The notes: generated by a model from the sequence alone, not told the origin. A stretch of 26,172 bases of DNA from Planctomycetaceae bacterium (GCA_003509805.1 DOMV01000104.1:2264-28435), one strand, 5' to 3'. Shown: positions 7,045 through 15,897, numbered from the stretch's first letter. Numbers and translations are program-made.

Positions 7045-8832
7045 ATGAATGAGTCAACATCCCTTCATCCTGTTGCCCGTCCTGTTGCCGTTTCACGGGA
7101 TGCGGCTCCCGCACCGCCCGGGGAAGTGCCCGCGAACGATTCTCCCCCCCTTCCCGGCGCCGCAAAAAACTCCTTTTGGGAACGGGTACCGTTGTACCCG
7201 TTCTTCCTTGCGGTTTACCCGGTTTTGTTTCTCGCGGCCCACAACGGCGTTCCACTCGACAGGATCGTGCTCTTTCCACTCATTTTGTCCGCCGCAATCA
7301 CCCTCCTGCTTTTCGGGCTTTTGAACTGCGCCGTAGGGAGCATAAGGAAAACCGGCGCGGTCGTTGCGCTCTGGGTCGTCCTGTTTTTTTGGTCCTACCC
7401 CTTGTTCGACGTCCTGAAAAAGGGAACGGTCATCTGGATCGGCAGCGATGCTATCCTGCTGTTTTTCCTGCTGTATCCGATCGGCACGATTTGGCTTCTC
7501 CGTCGCAGGAGCGATTATCGTTTGGCGACCCGGATGCTCAACACGATGACGCTCGTTCTCCTGGTCCTGGTCGCCCTCTCCGCCGTCGGCAATCAATTCG
7601 TCACGGCCGGCAAAGCGCAACGGGCGGACAAATCGGAAAACACCGAGGTTCCTTCGCCCACCCCGAAATCGCCGGTTGAAGCGGAAACAAACTCCCGTTC
7701 CGGCGCCGTTTCAACGACAACCCGGGCGGCGACGGCGCCCGACGTGTTCGTGATTCTCCTTGACGCCTACGTCGGGCAGGAATGTATGCAAGAGGTTTAC
7801 GGATTCGATAACGGCGAATTTCTCGATTATTTGCGCGAGAAGAAATTTTCCCTCGCCAAGCGAAGCACCTCGAATTATCCGGCCACCATGTTTTCGTTGC
7901 CCTTCTTTTTCGCGATGGATTATCACGACGAAAATTATTCCCGTGAATTTCACGACGAATTCGGTCGGGGCAACGACGTCGTGGTCGCGAAACGAACGCT
8001 TTCCGGGCGTGCGATCCGGCGTTTTCTGGCAAACGGATACCGGAGTATTTTCATCAGCCCGGCGTATCTGTGCGGCAAGGAAAAGGCGGCAGGCATCGAA
8101 ATTCACGGGGCCGACACCGGCGGCGACCCCGAATTTTCCGCCATACTCTGGGGATCGACGCTGCTTCGTTATTTCGGTCCCCCGCCGGGTGTCGCGGAAG
8201 GCTATCGCAAACATACCGTGAAAACGTTCGAGTTGATCGAAGCGGCCGCGAGGGAACGCCTGCAACCCGGAAAACAATCCGCCCCGTGCTTCGTGTTCGC
8301 TTATGTCAGTTGTCCGCACTCGCCCTTCGTTTTTCGCCGGGACGGTTCGGCGTTGCCCAGACACTGGGAAGGTCTGCTGAGTAATGCGTTGAAAAAGGAG
8401 TACTGCGTCGAGCAACATGAATACGTCAACCGGCGCGTGAAAGAAATAATCGATCTCCTCACGGCCGACCCGGACCGGTTGCCGATTATCGTCGTTTTTT
8501 CCGATCACTCGGCTCGAACCGTCGCTGGATCGGTCGCCATCCGGAACACCAGCCGTGAGGGAATTCTCGACACCTTTTCCAACCTGGTCGCCGTCCATGT
8601 GCCGGAAGGCAAAACCGACCTGCTTCCCGACGGACTGAGCAACGTCAACGTAATGCGGGTCCTCTTCAATCATCTCGACGGGACGAATGAACCGTTGATG
8701 CCCGACAAATACTACTCACTCCGTGAGGGCCGATGCCGGGAGGTAACGGATATCGTCGTTTCGGCGCTCGCGAATCCGCCGGAGAATACAAAGGCAACGA
8801 CGTCCGGGCGGAACCCCGCCGATGGCCCCTGA
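7045..8832 (+). CDS. LTA-synthase/sulfatase-fold membrane transferase
   Basis: This 595-residue protein has an N-terminal membrane domain with about five helices (about 48-66, 73-96, 103-121, 133-152, 165-183). A Thr/Ser/Pro-rich linker (190-230) leads to an extracytoplasmic alkaline-phosphatase-superfamily domain. Asp240 in PDVFVILLDAY should be a metal ligand. Thr281 in SNYPATMFSL is the likely nucleophile. PHSPFVF near 424-430 and Asp487-His488 in VVFSDHSA complete the site. This pattern is seen in sulfatase-like proteins of polysaccharide clusters, related to LTA synthase and phosphoethanolamine transferases. It probably moves a phosphate-linked group onto an envelope glycan or lipid. The ATG at 7045 has AGG six bases upstream. 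Its stop overlaps the first bases of a family-1 repeat. Confidence 0.85.
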   Translation: MNESTSLHPVARPVAVSRDAAPAPPGEVPANDSPPLPGAAKNSFWERVPLYPFFLAVYPVLFLAAHNGVPLDRIVLFPLILSAAITLLLFGLLNCAVGSIRKTGAVVALWVVLFFWSYPLFDVLKKGTVIWIGSDAILLFFLLYPIGTIWLLRRRSDYRLATRMLNTMTLVLLVLVALSAVGNQFVTAGKAQRADKSENTEVPSPTPKSPVEAETNSRSGAVSTTTRAATAPDVFVILLDAYVGQECMQEVYGFDNGEFLDYLREKKFSLAKRSTSNYPATMFSLPFFFAMDYHDENYSREFHDEFGRGNDVVVAKRTLSGRAIRRFLANGYRSIFISPAYLCGKEKAAGIEIHGADTGGDPEFSAILWGSTLLRYFGPPPGVAEGYRKHTVKTFELIEAAARERLQPGKQSAPCFVFAYVSCPHSPFVFRRDGSALPRHWEGLLSNALKKEYCVEQHEYVNRRVKEIIDLLTADPDRLPIIVVFSDHSARTVAGSVAIRNTSREGILDTFSNLVAVHVPEGKTDLLPDGLSNVNVMRVLFNHLDGTNEPLMPDKYYSLREGRCREVTDIVVSALANPPENTKATTSGRNPADGP

Positions 8833-8988
8833 TATACCGTAAACGGCATGGGAATCACCATCCTCCCGCGCACAATTGCCTGCCGTTCGAACGATTCGCG
8901 CAAACGATTACATTAACAAGAGTTAAGACAAGTAATCGCGGCAGACAGGCTTGGCCAAATGTCCGTTTTCATCGCGTTTCCAGTATAT
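8831..8988 (-). repeat. Family-1 dispersed palindromic repeat, full copy 4 (inverted)
   Basis: Read on the minus strand it starts TATACTGGAAACGCGATGAA and ends CCGTTTACGGTATATC. The TGA stop of the transferase gene (8830-8832) overlaps its outer end. The inner arms read CTGTCTGCCGC and CGGCAGGCAATTG and are slightly diverged. It has the GGGAGGATGGTG subtype right half with an ATGCCG downstream. It lies between convergent genes. Confidence 0.9.
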
Positions 8989-9046
8989 TCCCGACGAAAC
9001 GCACACCGAAGTTCACGCAGCCGCTTCGAGTGGACGACCGGGCGGG

Positions 9047-9074
9047 TCGTTTTTTCGAGATCGTTTTTTCGAGA
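9047..9074. repeat. 14-bp tandem duplication
   Basis: TCGTTTTTTCGAGA occurs twice in perfect tandem (9047-9060 and 9061-9074), just before the minus-strand stop of the aldolase gene at 9081. The T-runs read toward the aldolase on the plus strand. No clear hairpin is attached. Confidence 0.9.
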
Positions 9075-9080
9075 TTGTTT

Positions 9081-10049
9081 TTACTGCATGACGACCCGGT
9101 CGTAGAACGCGACGTACCGGTCTTTCAATTGCGAATTCTCCCTCGTTTCGATTGCCGCTCGGGGGTGTTGGTTGAATTGTCCCGTCATGATATATTCCGG
9201 GTACGGCCCCCATTCGATCTGGGAACGCAACGGGGCAATGTGGTGTTCCAATGCCGCATAGACGGGCCGCAGCTTGAACTTCGGGTTCCGCAGGAAACCG
9301 AGCAGTAATTCCATCGGACAGTTGCCCGCCCCACGGCCGAGACCGCCGAGCGAGGCGTCGATCCGGTTCGCTCCGTGGATGATCGCTTCGATCGAATTGG
9401 CAAAAGCCAGTTGTTGATTATTGTGCGCGTGAACCCCGATTTCCTTGCCTGTTTGCCGGCCGAATCCGAGATATTTTTGAACCAGTTGTTCGATCTGTTC
9501 CGCGTACATCGATCCGTAACTGTCGACTACGACAAGCGTTGAAACCGGCGTTTGCGAGAGGATTTCGAGCGCCTGGTCGATTTCCGTTTCCTTCGCCGTC
9601 GATGCCGCCATCAGGTTCGCCCAGGTCTCATAACCTTTTTCATGGGCGTCCTGGATCATCTCGACCGCCTCGGCAAGCTGGTGAACGTAAAACGCGACCC
9701 GCATCGTGTCGAATACGCTGTCTTTTTTGGCCCACACGTCGTTTTGCCAATCGGTCTTGCCCGCGTCGATCATCGCGGTCAATTTGAGCGACGTTGCGTT
9801 GTCGCCGACGATGCGCCGTACGTCTTCTTCGCGGCAAAACCTCCAGGGACCGCATTTTTTCCGGTCGAAAATCGCTTCGGAATTCTTGTACCCGATTTCC
9901 ATGTAATCCACGCCCGCCGCGACGCAGGTCCGATAGACGGCCCGGACGAAATCGTCGCTGAATTGATGATCGTTGACCAGTCCGCCGTCGCGAACCGTAC
10001 AATCGAGAACCTTGATCTCGGGCCGATAAGTAATCCAGGGAGCTTTCAT
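9081..10049 (-). CDS. HMGL-like (DRE-TIM) aldolase family protein
   Basis: This 322-residue TIM-barrel enzyme belongs to the pyruvate-aldolase/acyltransferase superfamily. The opening VLDCTVRDGG (14-23) holds the catalytic Arg20 and metal-ligand Asp21. HAHNN (207-211) supplies the two metal-binding His, and GLGRGAGN (236-243) is the conserved glycine loop. It lacks the C-terminal domains of isopropylmalate or citramalate synthases, so a 4-hydroxy-2-oxoacid type aldolase reaction is more likely. Close relatives are common in polysaccharide clusters beside aminotransferases and LicC-like enzymes. The ATG at 10049 has AGGA nine bases upstream. A longer frame from 10133 exists, but its extra 28 residues are read out of a family-1 repeat and are probably not real. 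It converges on the transferase gene. Confidence 0.88.
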   Translation of the reverse strand: MKAPWITYRPEIKVLDCTVRDGGLVNDHQFSDDFVRAVYRTCVAAGVDYMEIGYKNSEAIFDRKKCGPWRFCREEDVRRIVGDNATSLKLTAMIDAGKTDWQNDVWAKKDSVFDTMRVAFYVHQLAEAVEMIQDAHEKGYETWANLMAASTAKETEIDQALEILSQTPVSTLVVVDSYGSMYAEQIEQLVQKYLGFGRQTGKEIGVHAHNNQQLAFANSIEAIIHGANRIDASLGGLGRGAGNCPMELLLGFLRNPKFKLRPVYAALEHHIAPLRSQIEWGPYPEYIMTGQFNQHPRAAIETRENSQLKDRYVAFYDRVVMQ

Positions 10050-10080
10050 GGGAAGGGGTCCTGTTGATGCGGAAAACAAG

Positions 10081-10257
10081 ATATATTGGAAACGCGGTGA
10101 AAACGGACAGTTGGTCAAGTCCGCCTGCCGCACTCACCCGTCTTTAACATCTGTCCAAACAAGGGCTTAAACGGGCCGTTCGAGCGGCAGGCGATTGTTC
10201 GCGGAAACCGTTTCCGGCTGTCGTTTCCGGCTGTAGTTGCAGGCCGTTTGCGGTATG
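10081..10257 (+). repeat. Family-1 dispersed palindromic repeat, full copy 5 (longest)
   Basis: It starts ATATATTGGAAACGCGG and ends AGGCCGTTTGCGGTATG. The arms GTCCGCCTGCCGCACTC and CGTTCGAGCGGCAGGCG are intact. It is about 25 bp longer than the others because of a 13-bp tandem duplication, GTTTCCGGCTGTC / GTTTCCGGCTGTA, at 10210-10235. It lies between the CcsA stop (10272) and the aldolase start (10049), both minus strand. Confidence 0.9.
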
Positions 10258-10271
10258 AAAGGGGAAGTGGT

Positions 10272-13200
10272 TCACGTTCCTTGCTCTTCGCTCATGCCGA
10301 AACGTTCCGTATTGTATCGAAGCACGGCCAGTGCGCACCAGCCGACATTGAAAACGATGAAGGCGATCAACAGCCACAGCGCGTTGGAATCCTGCCCGCC
10401 TCCGTAGGCGTGCATTCCGGATTTGAACACGTAGTTGACGCCGTACCAGGTCAGGATGACGACGATCGCGCCGAGCGAGGCGCCGGTCATGAGCCCGAAG
10501 TTCCCGTACAACCGGGCCAAACGCCCGTGGAGGATGATCATGAAATATAACAGGGTCACGAGTGCCCAGACTTCTTTCGGGTCCCATCCCCAGAAACGGC
10601 CCCATGAATAATCCGCCCACCGGGCTCCGAGAATCGTCCCGACCGCAAGCAGAAGAACGGATAGACGGAGCATTTGGAGGACGTAAGGGGTCATTACCCC
10701 GCAGATTCGGGGGGCGTGAACGGTCGTTTTTCCCGACGAAGCGGAATCCCGACGATAGGTCCCAAACGTGTAAAAACCGAGGACGACCATTGCGAATCCC
10801 CATGAAATCAGGGCGGCCGCATAGCTGGCAATGATCGCGATCACATGGACCGTGAGCCAGAAATTGCTCCGCAACACCGCCATGAGCGGCCTGATTTGCG
10901 GGTTGAATTCCGAATTGTACGATGCGGCCAAACCGGCGAGCAGGGCGACCGATGCGCCGACCAGGATGAACAGTTTCCGGGCGGCGACTTCCTGGAAAAC
11001 CCCGCTCCACCATCGGTAGGCGACTTGCATCGACCGGCTTTTTCCCTTATCCCGCACTTCGTTTTGTTCGACAAGCCGGGACAGGGAGCTTTCGAGCCCG
11101 CTCCTTGAGGTTTCATCGAAAACAATCCCCGCCTCGGTCGCCAACAAATCGCTCCTGAAGAGGACGAAGGGAACCATCGCCGACATCAGGAGGAACCGGG
11201 GGAGAAACCATACGACGACGCCGATACAGCCGACAACGACCAGCCGGTCGATCGGATCGTGCGTTTGAAGGACCTGCCCGACGGTTGCGAACAAGCCTTC
11301 CTGGCCGACATATTCGCCGTAACAAACGCGGAGAGTGGCCCAAAAGACGAAGAGCATGAGCAACACGCGCGGAACGGCGAGGCAGATATTGAACAACGAT
11401 GTCCGGGAATCCCGTTCCCACGGATCATCTCGTTTCAACATTCGAAGGATCGCGGCCGGTGTCGGAAACATGGTCCATGCCCGGCTTTGTCGAAAGATCG
11501 GGCCGATCATCGGCGCGAAAGTATAAAGGAGACCGATGCTCGCGGCGGTAAAACCCATCAATACGACCGTCTCGTACATGTTGGTAATCGGCGCCCAGCC
11601 GGTGATCCATGCACGCATCGCTCCGCCGAGAAAGGTAACGAACACCGAGAGCAGAAGGAAGACGACGGCGATCCAGAAAAGAATTTCTTCGGCTCCAAAA
11701 CGTCGGGAAGCGCGTTCCATGACCACCCGGCCTGCATGGTCGAACGGATTCGGGAACACTCCCGCGGCGCCAAAATCGCTTGCAGGTTCCTTTTCCCGCG
11801 ATCCGGCACGACGCGGCTCTGCATCGATCATTTCACTCCGGGCCCGGGCGGCCCGCAATGAGAACAAAGCGAATACGATGGAAACGGCGGCGAAAACCCA
11901 CATCCAAAAGAACGGGGCAAGACGCGAATAACGCACCTCCATCATCGTCGCATCCGAAGCCGGGTAGGCCGTTTTCGCCAGAATGCTCTCGGTGGTCGAT
12001 CCCGTGGAAAGCAGGGCTTCCCGTAACGGCTCAATCCGTTTGCCGGTTGCCGCGATTTCGCTGATCCATATCCGCAGCGTCGCACCGAACTGGGCCTCCG
12101 CATCCGGATATTCGCCGAACATCGCATAAACTTCCCCCAATCTCCGGAAAACATCACGGGTTCTTTGCGTGGAGTTGGTCGATAACGATTCGCGGCGCGT
12201 AAGAGCCTCGGTCAGGATCGTGATCGGCTCGCTTGAGTCTCCAGGTGAAAGCAGATCGGATGGAAGTGTGCTCGAACCGACCGGGTCCGATTCGGAAACG
12301 GTCATCTTGTCAGGTGTCGTTATGCCCGGGACCACCATGCCCGGGACAGTCGCCGCCTCTACCGTTGTTCCCGCAACGGCGGATTCCACCGGCGTTTCCG
12401 CAGTCGTATTGTCTGGAGCCGCATTGTCCGCAGTCATATTGTCCGGAGCCGGCAAAACAAAATCATCGCGTTGCGGATATTCCGGATCGACGAATCGTCG
12501 GATCATCGGGGAATCGGCAAACAGGACCGTTTGGAGGGAAACCCAAGGCTGGAGCGGGAGCGGCTCGTCGCGGACCGGCCGGATCGCTTCTTTCATCAAC
12601 GAGGGAAGGATGCGAACACACTGTCCGTTGTCGTAGAGGGCGAGGTAAGCGGCTTGGATATCGATGCGAAACGCTCCGACCGCGTAATGGAATTGCATGA
12701 TTGCCTGGTTGATCTCGCGTCGCTTTTCGGGAGAAATGCCCGGATCGAACAGCGCAACCTGCCAAACCGGATCACTCGCCGGATCATGCGGCGAACTCCC
12801 TTCCGGGAGAGGAAAGGTTCCTTCCGGCCAGGCGTTTTTCATCAATGTCGCGCTGAGCACGGCAAGGCGGTCGCTCAGCAAAAGGATTTCTTCGAAAGCA
12901 CGTTCGGTTTCGACGACATGGGAAAAAACGGGGTTTCCTTCGGCATCCTGTTTTTCGAACCATTGCCCCAATGCGCGCGTTTTCACGACGACTTCCCGGA
13001 GCAAACCGTTGACGGCCGATGTTCCGGTGAGCCGACCGTCCCGCATATCGAGCGCCGAAAGCGATTCGAGCGATTCGACAACCATGCGAAGCGAACAACG
13101 TTGCATCGGTGTCCCTTCGATGGCCGCGTAAACGAGCGAGGCGCAACGATCCGGAAAATCGCGGTCCGGTCGAAAAACGACATCGCGAAAAACCGCCCGG

Positions 13201-14018
13201 GCATGTTCGATTCGAAGAATCCGTTTATCGAGTTCCGATCGGGTTTTCGGGGCATCCTCCCTCATGCCGGCCAGATGCTGTTGGTATTTCGCCGATCGCT
13301 CCACTTGCACGATTCCGGCATATCGCAAGCGGTATCCGATTTGGTTTCTCAGCCGTATGTCGAGAATTTCCGTCCGCAAAAATTCGTCGTCGGCCGGGAG
13401 GAATGGAAGGTAATCCCAGATTTCAGGTTCCGTCAGCCAGGAAAAAAGAAGTTCATGCGGCTCGAAATACCGGCCGCCTTCCGGAATGAGGTAACGAATA
13501 CGACGCGCGATCCGGCGTCCATCCCGTGCTTTCGCGTTTCGAAGACGTTCCTGCATTCGGGATTCGGATTCCATCGAATGAAAAGATTCGGCGGAATCGG
13601 TGTCGCCCGGTTCCTCTTCCTCGAAAGCGGGAGCCTTGTACTTCGCCCGGTCGCCCATCAATTGATCGCGAATCTCATCCATGCGGCGATTGCGTTCTTT
13701 TCGCTCCTGCTCCTCTGTTCGTCGGAGACGCGCGGTGAGTTCATCTGCTTCGAAATCTTCCCGGGAATCCATCCGATCCAGTTCTTCGAGAAGAAAATCG
13801 TCCACGACGATGAACGGCCGGGCTGTCCCGCAAATTTCCTGAACGATTTGCCGGGCAAACGTATCGAGGGGCATGATCCGGCCCTCATCGAATACCGGTA
13901 ATGATCGCCAAGGTTCCCAATCGACATACTCGCTTCCGAAAACACCGTTTGAGGCGAACAATCCCCCGAGTCCGAATATCCCGATGATAAGGAAATGTCG
14001 AAAAACACTCGAAGTCAT
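10272..14018 (-). CDS. CcsA-type cytochrome c biogenesis protein with giant N-terminal extracytoplasmic region
   Basis: This is a 1248-residue protein. Residues 1-29 form a signal-like segment (FLIIGIFGLGGLFASNGVFG). About 30-690 are hydrophilic and open with RSLPVFDEGRIMPLDTFARQ, a start typical of planctomycete and Bacteroidetes forms. Residues about 515-575 are a low-complexity Asn/Thr/Val/Pro stretch. From about 695 come many membrane helices. The C-terminal part is a CcsA/ResC heme-handling domain, with the tryptophan-rich motif WGRFWGWDPKEVW starting at Trp1139. The usual role is presenting heme for attachment to c-type cytochromes at the outer face of the membrane. No ResB gene is in the window, and the extra N-terminal region may contain or replace such a partner. 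It has a candidate promoter at 14121. Confidence 0.85.
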   Translation of the reverse strand: MTSSVFRHFLIIGIFGLGGLFASNGVFGSEYVDWEPWRSLPVFDEGRIMPLDTFARQIVQEICGTARPFIVVDDFLLEELDRMDSREDFEADELTARLRRTEEQERKERNRRMDEIRDQLMGDRAKYKAPAFEEEEPGDTDSAESFHSMESESRMQERLRNAKARDGRRIARRIRYLIPEGGRYFEPHELLFSWLTEPEIWDYLPFLPADDEFLRTEILDIRLRNQIGYRLRYAGIVQVERSAKYQQHLAGMREDAPKTRSELDKRILRIEHARAVFRDVVFRPDRDFPDRCASLVYAAIEGTPMQRCSLRMVVESLESLSALDMRDGRLTGTSAVNGLLREVVVKTRALGQWFEKQDAEGNPVFSHVVETERAFEEILLLSDRLAVLSATLMKNAWPEGTFPLPEGSSPHDPASDPVWQVALFDPGISPEKRREINQAIMQFHYAVGAFRIDIQAAYLALYDNGQCVRILPSLMKEAIRPVRDEPLPLQPWVSLQTVLFADSPMIRRFVDPEYPQRDDFVLPAPDNMTADNAAPDNTTAETPVESAVAGTTVEAATVPGMVVPGITTPDKMTVSESDPVGSSTLPSDLLSPGDSSEPITILTEALTRRESLSTNSTQRTRDVFRRLGEVYAMFGEYPDAEAQFGATLRIWISEIAATGKRIEPLREALLSTGSTTESILAKTAYPASDATMMEVRYSRLAPFFWMWVFAAVSIVFALFSLRAARARSEMIDAEPRRAGSREKEPASDFGAAGVFPNPFDHAGRVVMERASRRFGAEEILFWIAVVFLLLSVFVTFLGGAMRAWITGWAPITNMYETVVLMGFTAASIGLLYTFAPMIGPIFRQSRAWTMFPTPAAILRMLKRDDPWERDSRTSLFNICLAVPRVLLMLFVFWATLRVCYGEYVGQEGLFATVGQVLQTHDPIDRLVVVGCIGVVVWFLPRFLLMSAMVPFVLFRSDLLATEAGIVFDETSRSGLESSLSRLVEQNEVRDKGKSRSMQVAYRWWSGVFQEVAARKLFILVGASVALLAGLAASYNSEFNPQIRPLMAVLRSNFWLTVHVIAIIASYAAALISWGFAMVVLGFYTFGTYRRDSASSGKTTVHAPRICGVMTPYVLQMLRLSVLLLAVGTILGARWADYSWGRFWGWDPKEVWALVTLLYFMIILHGRLARLYGNFGLMTGASLGAIVVILTWYGVNYVFKSGMHAYGGGQDSNALWLLIAFIVFNVGWCALAVLRYNTERFGMSEEQGT

Positions 14019-14120
14019 AAGCCGAAATTCCGCCCGGAAATGGAGGAAAATTCATTACGGGAACCGCACTTACGTCGGTTGATGCCCCATGCCGTTTCAA
14101 TGGAAACCACTCCACCAATC

Positions 14121-14148
14121 ATTATAGATTACCCTGGTGTCAATGCAA
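14121..14148 (-). promoter_or_regulatory. Predicted sigma-70 type promoter for the CcsA gene
   Basis: On the minus strand TTGCAT (14148-14143) and a consensus TATAAT (14126-14121) are separated by 16 bases. Transcription would start near 14114, giving a leader of about 95 bases to the ATG at 14018. A consensus-like TTGACA is also present but only 11 bases from the same -10 box. Confidence 0.5.
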
Positions 14149-14257
14149 CCGGAAAGAGACGCTTTTTCTCAAATGCCGTTGCGGCATCCCACATTCCGCC
14201 CATAAAAAATGTTGGGCGAAATGGTGATGATTAAGTCGGGGCCGCAAGCCGCGACGG

Positions 14258-14309
14258 GCGGCAGGCGGACTTGACCAAATGTCCGTTTTCATCGCGTTTC
14301 CAGTATACA
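14258..14309 (-). repeat. Family-1 repeat, left half only, inverted
   Basis: GGGCGGCAGGCGGACTTGAC then CAAATGTCCGTTTTCATCGC and GTTTCCAGTATAC is the reverse complement of the left half, close to consensus. The right half is missing. It ends eight bases before the stop codon (14317) of the sialate O-acetylesterase gene, so it again lies at a 3' gene end. The remaining gap from 14019 holds the CcsA promoter and a small palindrome ATGCCG-TTG-CGGCAT at 14173-14187. Confidence 0.9.
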
Positions 14310-14316
14310 TGGTCGG

Positions 14317-15897
14317 TTACCAGTCATCGGTCCTGAAGGGGCTCGCGGGAAGTCCTTCCCTGTTGTAAAGGTTGGCGCCTTCGGGATTATTGGACCAGGC
14401 GTAGCGGACGGCGACCGGCTCGGCCACCTCGGGCGCCGAGACCAGAATCGTATCGCCGTCGATTTTCGCTTCGGCCCATATCCATTTTTGGTCCGCTCCC
14501 GATATCGCAAACCGGCACGGCACGGCATTCAGCACCTCGACCGTCGGCGACCGCCCTTCCTTCCGGCCGACCATCAGCCCGCTGCCCGTGTGGTCGAACG
14601 CGATGCGGATCGCATTCCCTTCGACCGTCATCGACTTGTAGAGCGGACCGCTGAAAACGAGGTCTTTTCGCCCGTAATCCTTGGCCAGTGCCCACAATGC
14701 AAGCCGCTCACCCACGTCGAACTTGTTGCGGGGGTGGATGTCCTGCGCTTCACCGATGTCGATCGTCACCGCCATGCCCGAGTTTTTAATCTCCAACGAT
14801 TTGCGTTGCGCATCGCGGATCTTCGGCCAACCGCCCGGATCGCCTTGCGGATTCTCGTTCGCCTCCAGGAAATTTGCGAGCTGAACGAAGTAAAACGGGA
14901 AATCGCGTGCCTCGCCCGGCTGGTTCCAAAGGCCCCGCCATCCTTCCACAAGCGCCTGCTGCTTAAAGAAATAAAACGCGCCTTCGCCTGCGTTCGACTC
15001 GCCCTGGTACCAAAGCATCCCCCGAATCCCGTAAGGAATGAGAGGGGCGATCATCGCGTTAAACATCCCGCTCGTATTGTCCACGGCTGGGGCGCCCGGA
15101 AGCGGTTGAACGGCCCGGTCCTCGCTCAAACGGCGTCTCGAATCCTGCACCCAGGCTTCGATTTTATCGATATAACCGGGCAACGCTTTGCGATAATTTT
15201 CCAGGTTTCTCCCGGCGTTTTTACCACGCTCTTGCATTTCCTTGACCGCTTCGAAGCCGTTCGGGGGAATCCAGGGGTCGATCGCGGAACCTCCCCAGGC
15301 GTCGTCGATCAAGCCGATCGGGATACCCAATTCCTTGTGGAGACGCACGGCAAAGTAAAATCCGACGGCCGTACAACCGTTCGGAGTTCCGTTTTGGCAA
15401 GTCGACCAAGGCCGGTCGAGCTGGACGTCTTCCGTGGGTTCCGGCGCCATCACTTTGCTGACGCGGGCAAAACGGATATCCGGGAAATCGGCGTCCGTCC
15501 CGTCGGTCGTATTACAACCGCCGACGACCCATTCCATGTTCGATTGACCGCTGCAAAGCCAGACGTCGCCGACGACGACGTTCCGGATGGTCACGGCGGG
15601 GGAATCGGTTCCGTTGACGGTCAGTTCCCGGTTGTCGTTGCCGGCCGTCATCGCCGGGAGGCGGACCATCCAACGCCCGTTCGCATCGGCCGTCGTCGAT
15701 GCGACGTTACCGTCGAAGGCGACGGTGATTTTTTCTCCTTTTCCGGCGCCGCCCCAGACGGGAATCGGTATGTCCCGCTGGAGTACCATGTTGTCCGCGA
15801 AGATGCGGGGAAGGCTGATTTCGGCGAACGATTTCGACGCCGGCAACGCCAGGTAAAGTGTGAGAAGGATACAAACGGACGATACGCGTTTCATCAT
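14317..15897 (-). CDS. Secreted sialate O-acetylesterase family protein (SGNH)
   Basis: This 526-residue protein has a signal peptide at residues 1-25 (basic MMKR, then CILLTLYLALPA, cleavage likely after SFA). A beta-sandwich-like segment precedes the SGNH esterase domain. The nucleophile block is SGQSNMEW with Ser119. A later block reads MLWYQGESNAGEG, and DIHPRNK probably carries the catalytic His. Length and order fit the sialate O-acetylesterase family (DUF303), whose members remove acetyl groups from sialic acids or plant and algal polysaccharides. These are common in polysaccharide-degrading planctomycetes. The start at 15897 has GGAG five bases upstream. A frame reaching 15984 exists but starts with a non-signal sequence and is less likely. 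It is divergent from RNase R. Confidence 0.92.
   Translation of the reverse strand: MMKRVSSVCILLTLYLALPASKSFAEISLPRIFADNMVLQRDIPIPVWGGAGKGEKITVAFDGNVASTTADANGRWMVRLPAMTAGNDNRELTVNGTDSPAVTIRNVVVGDVWLCSGQSNMEWVVGGCNTTDGTDADFPDIRFARVSKVMAPEPTEDVQLDRPWSTCQNGTPNGCTAVGFYFAVRLHKELGIPIGLIDDAWGGSAIDPWIPPNGFEAVKEMQERGKNAGRNLENYRKALPGYIDKIEAWVQDSRRRLSEDRAVQPLPGAPAVDNTSGMFNAMIAPLIPYGIRGMLWYQGESNAGEGAFYFFKQQALVEGWRGLWNQPGEARDFPFYFVQLANFLEANENPQGDPGGWPKIRDAQRKSLEIKNSGMAVTIDIGEAQDIHPRNKFDVGERLALWALAKDYGRKDLVFSGPLYKSMTVEGNAIRIAFDHTGSGLMVGRKEGRSPTVEVLNAVPCRFAISGADQKWIWAEAKIDGDTILVSAPEVAEPVAVRYAWSNNPEGANLYNREGLPASPFRTDDW

Noticed and set aside
4293..10049. Phosphonate (aminoethylphosphonate) biosynthesis cluster
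   Set aside because: No PEP mutase or phosphonopyruvate decarboxylase is present, and the aminotransferase is class III rather than the usual class V type.
12471..13901. 476-codon plus-strand open frame opposite the CcsA gene
   Set aside because: It is antisense to a clearly real protein, has no recognisable motif, and is a by-product of the codon use on the other strand.
14121..14142. TTGACA with TATAAT as the CcsA promoter
   Set aside because: The spacing is only 11 bases. The overlapping TTGCAT with 16-base spacing is more plausible.
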